DNA of 15,596 nt from Chitinophagaceae bacterium (GTDB taxonomy: Bacteria > Bacteroidota > Bacteroidia > Chitinophagales > Chitinophagaceae), in the NCBI GenBank assembly GCA_025351145.1, contig JANXWM010000020.1, forward strand, positions 1 through 15,596, given 5' to 3'. The notes beneath the pieces are model-generated. The model was not told the DNA's origin. It worked only from the letters and a program-made list of their open reading frames with translations, and searched no databases. The translations under genes and the position numbers were made by a program. Below are positions 13,714 through 15,596 of this stretch, piece after piece (the first letter of the stretch is position 1; every line of letters starts with the position of its first letter).

Positions 13714-13767
13714 TATGGGCCGCAGTGCAAAATATGCACGAAGCATTCTTGCGTCGCACTCTTGTAC
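13714..13767 (-). repeat. Bipartite intergenic repeat, copy 10
   Basis: It reads on the minus strand with a perfect 19-nt box at 13749-13767 and a diverged tail GCGGCCCATAG, 44 nt between starts. The spacer contains a small GTGCA...TGCAC hairpin (13725-13739). The tail begins 12 nt after the guaB stop. The inner flank GTACTG is shared with copies 6 and 8. Confidence 0.88.
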
Positions 13768-13852
13768 TGTTGGACTAAATAGCAGCTTTTACCGAAGCGC
13801 AGATAACGGCCGAAAATATAAAGTGTCGTTTCAAAAAAATGAGACTTAATCA

Positions 13853-15214
13853 ATGCAAAAAACAACATGCTGCGTTTTAATTTTTATTGCGTTACTCGCA
13901 AATAATGCAGCATGTTTTTCTCAAAATATTTCTTTCTTAAATGGTAACTGGAAAGGCAAATCTTATTTACCCGGAAGCATTGCCACACAGCTTTACGATC
14001 TTGTACTTGATATTTATTTTATTAAAGGAAATAAGTTCGAAGGCATCATAAAAACCGTGCAACCTTCAGACACTTCTATTCATTTTGATTCGAGGGTTGA
14101 AGGCGAAGTAAATAGCAACTACTTAACCATCGACCGCAACAAAATACTTTATTTAAAAAATGCGCCGGGTGTGGCATGGGTAACAAGCTGCAATAACTGC
14201 AAGCCGCCACACATGTTTTTTTCTATTGAAAAAGGAAAATTTTATTTCCGTGGCGAACAAACAGATTGTTACAAAGCATGCAACGGCGTTTTCGAATTTT
14301 CAAAAGATATAACAGCATTCGATTCGTCAGCAACGGAAGCATTAATTGCTTTTGTAAACAATGATCAAAAGGCGCTTATAGCTGAAGTATTGCCAGCCAA
14401 AAAAGCACTGATAATAAAGGACACAACAGTTGCAACGATGCAAGAAAACAGTTTAGCAACAGCAAGAATAACGCTTACTCCCGGGGATACAATTGTTGTA
14501 CTAAAACATAAACCTGCTGTTGTTTTAGTTACTGCAAACATTAGTTCCCTGCAACGCATCAGTCCTTCTTTTCATATTGATGGAAGTATTCAAAAACCTG
14601 TGCGACTTGCCATTTTACCAGCAGGGTCAATTGCTGTAACCAAACACCGGAAAGCTATTGCAATTATTCAGAAACAACCCGGCTCACTGCAAAGAACAAA
14701 TCCCTGTTTAAAAGTAAAAGAAAATGCATTGGCAGTAATACCGCATAAACTGCCGGCAACCACCGACAGTATTGTTGCAAAAACAACAACAAAAGACAGC
14801 TCTGTTATAGCGGCAACAGTAATTCCATTAGTTGTAAAGCATGACAGCATCCCTCCATTACCACAAGGTTTTGCAGAAAGAAAAGTAAACGTGATAAAAA
14901 CATTAGAGGTTAATACAGATTCCATTACTCTAAGGGTTTACGATAATGGGGTTGTGGATGGAGATATTGTTTCCGTTATTTACAACGACCAGGTAATTGT
15001 AGATAAACTTTCTCTTACTTCCCATGCATTGATCATCAAAATCCCTGTAGATATTTCCCGCACAAATACGCTGGTTTTTCATGCACATAACCTTGGCGAA
15101 TTTCCACCCAACACTGCCAGGCTTGAAATTATTTACGGCAGCAAAACAGAAGCACTTACCGTTGCTTCAGATTTTACGGTGAGCAGTGCAATTAATATTC
15201 TTTTCAAAAAATAG
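13853..15214 (+). CDS. Uncharacterised secreted protein with internal repeats
   Basis: I do not recognise a named family over the full 453 residues. An N-terminal signal peptide is clear (hydrophobic segment about 7-20, likely cleavage near FSQ, 22-24). Residues 27-150 look like a beta-rich domain (LNGNWKGKSY near its start) with four cysteines at 113, 116, 139 and 143, possibly forming disulfides or a metal site. Residues 155-340 are low in complexity and rich in Ala, Ile, Val, Thr and Lys. Within them, 211-242 and 258-288 align as two diverged repeats sharing KHK/KHR and SLQR. The C-terminal 345-453 resembles a beta-sandwich seen in other Bacteroidota exported proteins (SITLRVYDNGVVDGDIVSV, then HNLGEFPPNTARLEI). 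An envelope or extracellular location is inferred. It ends nine bases from the convergent permease gene. Confidence 0.75.
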   Translation: MQKTTCCVLIFIALLANNAACFSQNISFLNGNWKGKSYLPGSIATQLYDLVLDIYFIKGNKFEGIIKTVQPSDTSIHFDSRVEGEVNSNYLTIDRNKILYLKNAPGVAWVTSCNNCKPPHMFFSIEKGKFYFRGEQTDCYKACNGVFEFSKDITAFDSSATEALIAFVNNDQKALIAEVLPAKKALIIKDTTVATMQENSLATARITLTPGDTIVVLKHKPAVVLVTANISSLQRISPSFHIDGSIQKPVRLAILPAGSIAVTKHRKAIAIIQKQPGSLQRTNPCLKVKENALAVIPHKLPATTDSIVAKTTTKDSSVIAATVIPLVVKHDSIPPLPQGFAERKVNVIKTLEVNTDSITLRVYDNGVVDGDIVSVIYNDQVIVDKLSLTSHALIIKIPVDISRTNTLVFHAHNLGEFPPNTARLEIIYGSKTEALTVASDFTVSSAINILFKK

Positions 15215-15223
15215 CTGACCGTT

Positions 15224-15596
15224 TTAGAGTAACAAAGAAAGCAAATACACCATCAGCAAAGTAATAAGCCCCATTAAAACCGAAGCAACAGAATAAACTT
15301 TCAAAGTTGTTTTTATATCCACACCGGAGAACTTTGTGATCACCCAGAAGTAAGCATCATTGGCATGCGATATCATCATAGAGCCTGCACCTAAAGAAAG
15401 TACACAAAGTAATTTTCCTGTTTCAGTATCAAGTCCCAGAGCAGGCAGTAATGGCTGCACAATAGATGCCGCCGTTATAATAGCAACGGTTGATGAGCCC
15501 TGTGCGGTTTTTAATACAAAGGCAACTAAAAAAGGAAACAGGATTCCTATACTGCCCAATGTAAAAATTTCACCTAAATGCTCGCCCATTTTTGTG
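15224..15596 (-). CDS. GntP-family permease, C-terminal fragment cut by the window edge
   Basis: The frame stays open to the right edge, so the protein continues outside the window; only about the last 124 residues of a family usually near 440 are seen. The stretch FVLKTAQGSSTVAIITAASIVQPLLP is typical of GntP-type gluconate or other sugar-acid/H+ symporters (written here only as landmark KTAQGSSTVA). About three to four hydrophobic membrane segments follow, ending VYLLSLLL. The substrate could be gluconate or a related acid and cannot be fixed from this part. An internal ATG at 15589 is not taken as the start. The gene converges on the secreted protein with nine bases between stops and no visible terminator. 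Confidence 0.85.
   Translation of the reverse strand, partial: TKMGEHLGEIFTLGSIGILFPFLVAFVLKTAQGSSTVAIITAASIVQPLLPALGLDTETGKLLCVLSLGAGSMMISHANDAYFWVITKFSGVDIKTTLKVYSVASVLMGLITLLMVYLLSLLL

Noticed and set aside
9429..13767. Integron-like gene cassettes with attC sites
   Set aside because: The bracketing looks cassette-like, but the genes are housekeeping genes on both strands, no integrase is seen, and the repeats lack attC core sites and their fold.
200..13767. CRISPR array
   Set aside because: The repeats are kilobases apart, in both orientations, and interspersed with genes.
200..13767. Classical REP elements with a RAYT transposase
   Set aside because: The box has no REP-type hairpin with a 5' GTAG-type tetranucleotide, and no transposase is in the window. 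A distant relationship is not excluded.

Overview
The window is about 15.6 kb of bacterial chromosome, most likely from a member of the Bacteroidota close to Chitinophagaceae. This rests on TAnnTTTG-type -7 boxes in front of several genes, the lack of Shine-Dalgarno sequences, a long outer-membrane protein of the DUF5686 type with a carboxypeptidase-regulatory-like domain, SPII lipoproteins, and a single-function proline dehydrogenase. The genus is an inference. No RNA gene, CRISPR array, transposase or prophage gene was seen.

Layout, left to right. 1-300 has no gene but holds terminator hairpins and a degenerate repeat copy. 301-2559 carries two tandem paralogous alpha/beta-hydrolase lipoproteins on the minus strand, each with its own terminator. 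Further minus-strand genes are proline dehydrogenase (3020-4216), ffh (4414-5733), panD (6077-6421) and a DUF5686-type outer-membrane protein (6775-9270). The strand then switches to plus: sucD (9828-10700), dprA (10821-11918), guaB (12202-13701) and an uncharacterised secreted protein (13853-15214). The right edge cuts a minus-strand GntP-family permease, of which only the C-terminal part is present. These are mostly unlinked housekeeping genes (proline catabolism, protein targeting, pantothenate, TCA cycle, DNA uptake, GMP synthesis). They look separately transcribed rather than forming one pathway.

The most unusual content lies between the genes. A short bipartite repeat occurs ten times, always intergenic. 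It has a 19-nt box (GTACAAGAGTGCGACGCAA; seven perfect copies, two with one mismatch, one degenerate), then a variable spacer, then a GCCGGGYYCAWAA-like tail whose start lies 41-46 nt from the start of the box. The copies are arranged so that the tails of a left and a right copy point inward at a transcription unit: proline dehydrogenase, the DUF5686 gene, sucD-dprA and guaB are each bracketed by an inverted pair. Equivalently, neighbouring copies form head-to-head pairs. Two intergenic regions also hold different tandem heptanucleotide repeats beside these copies. Several genes (guaB, panD, the DUF5686 gene) have a -7 promoter box only 3-8 nt from the start codon, which suggests leaderless or nearly leaderless mRNAs.
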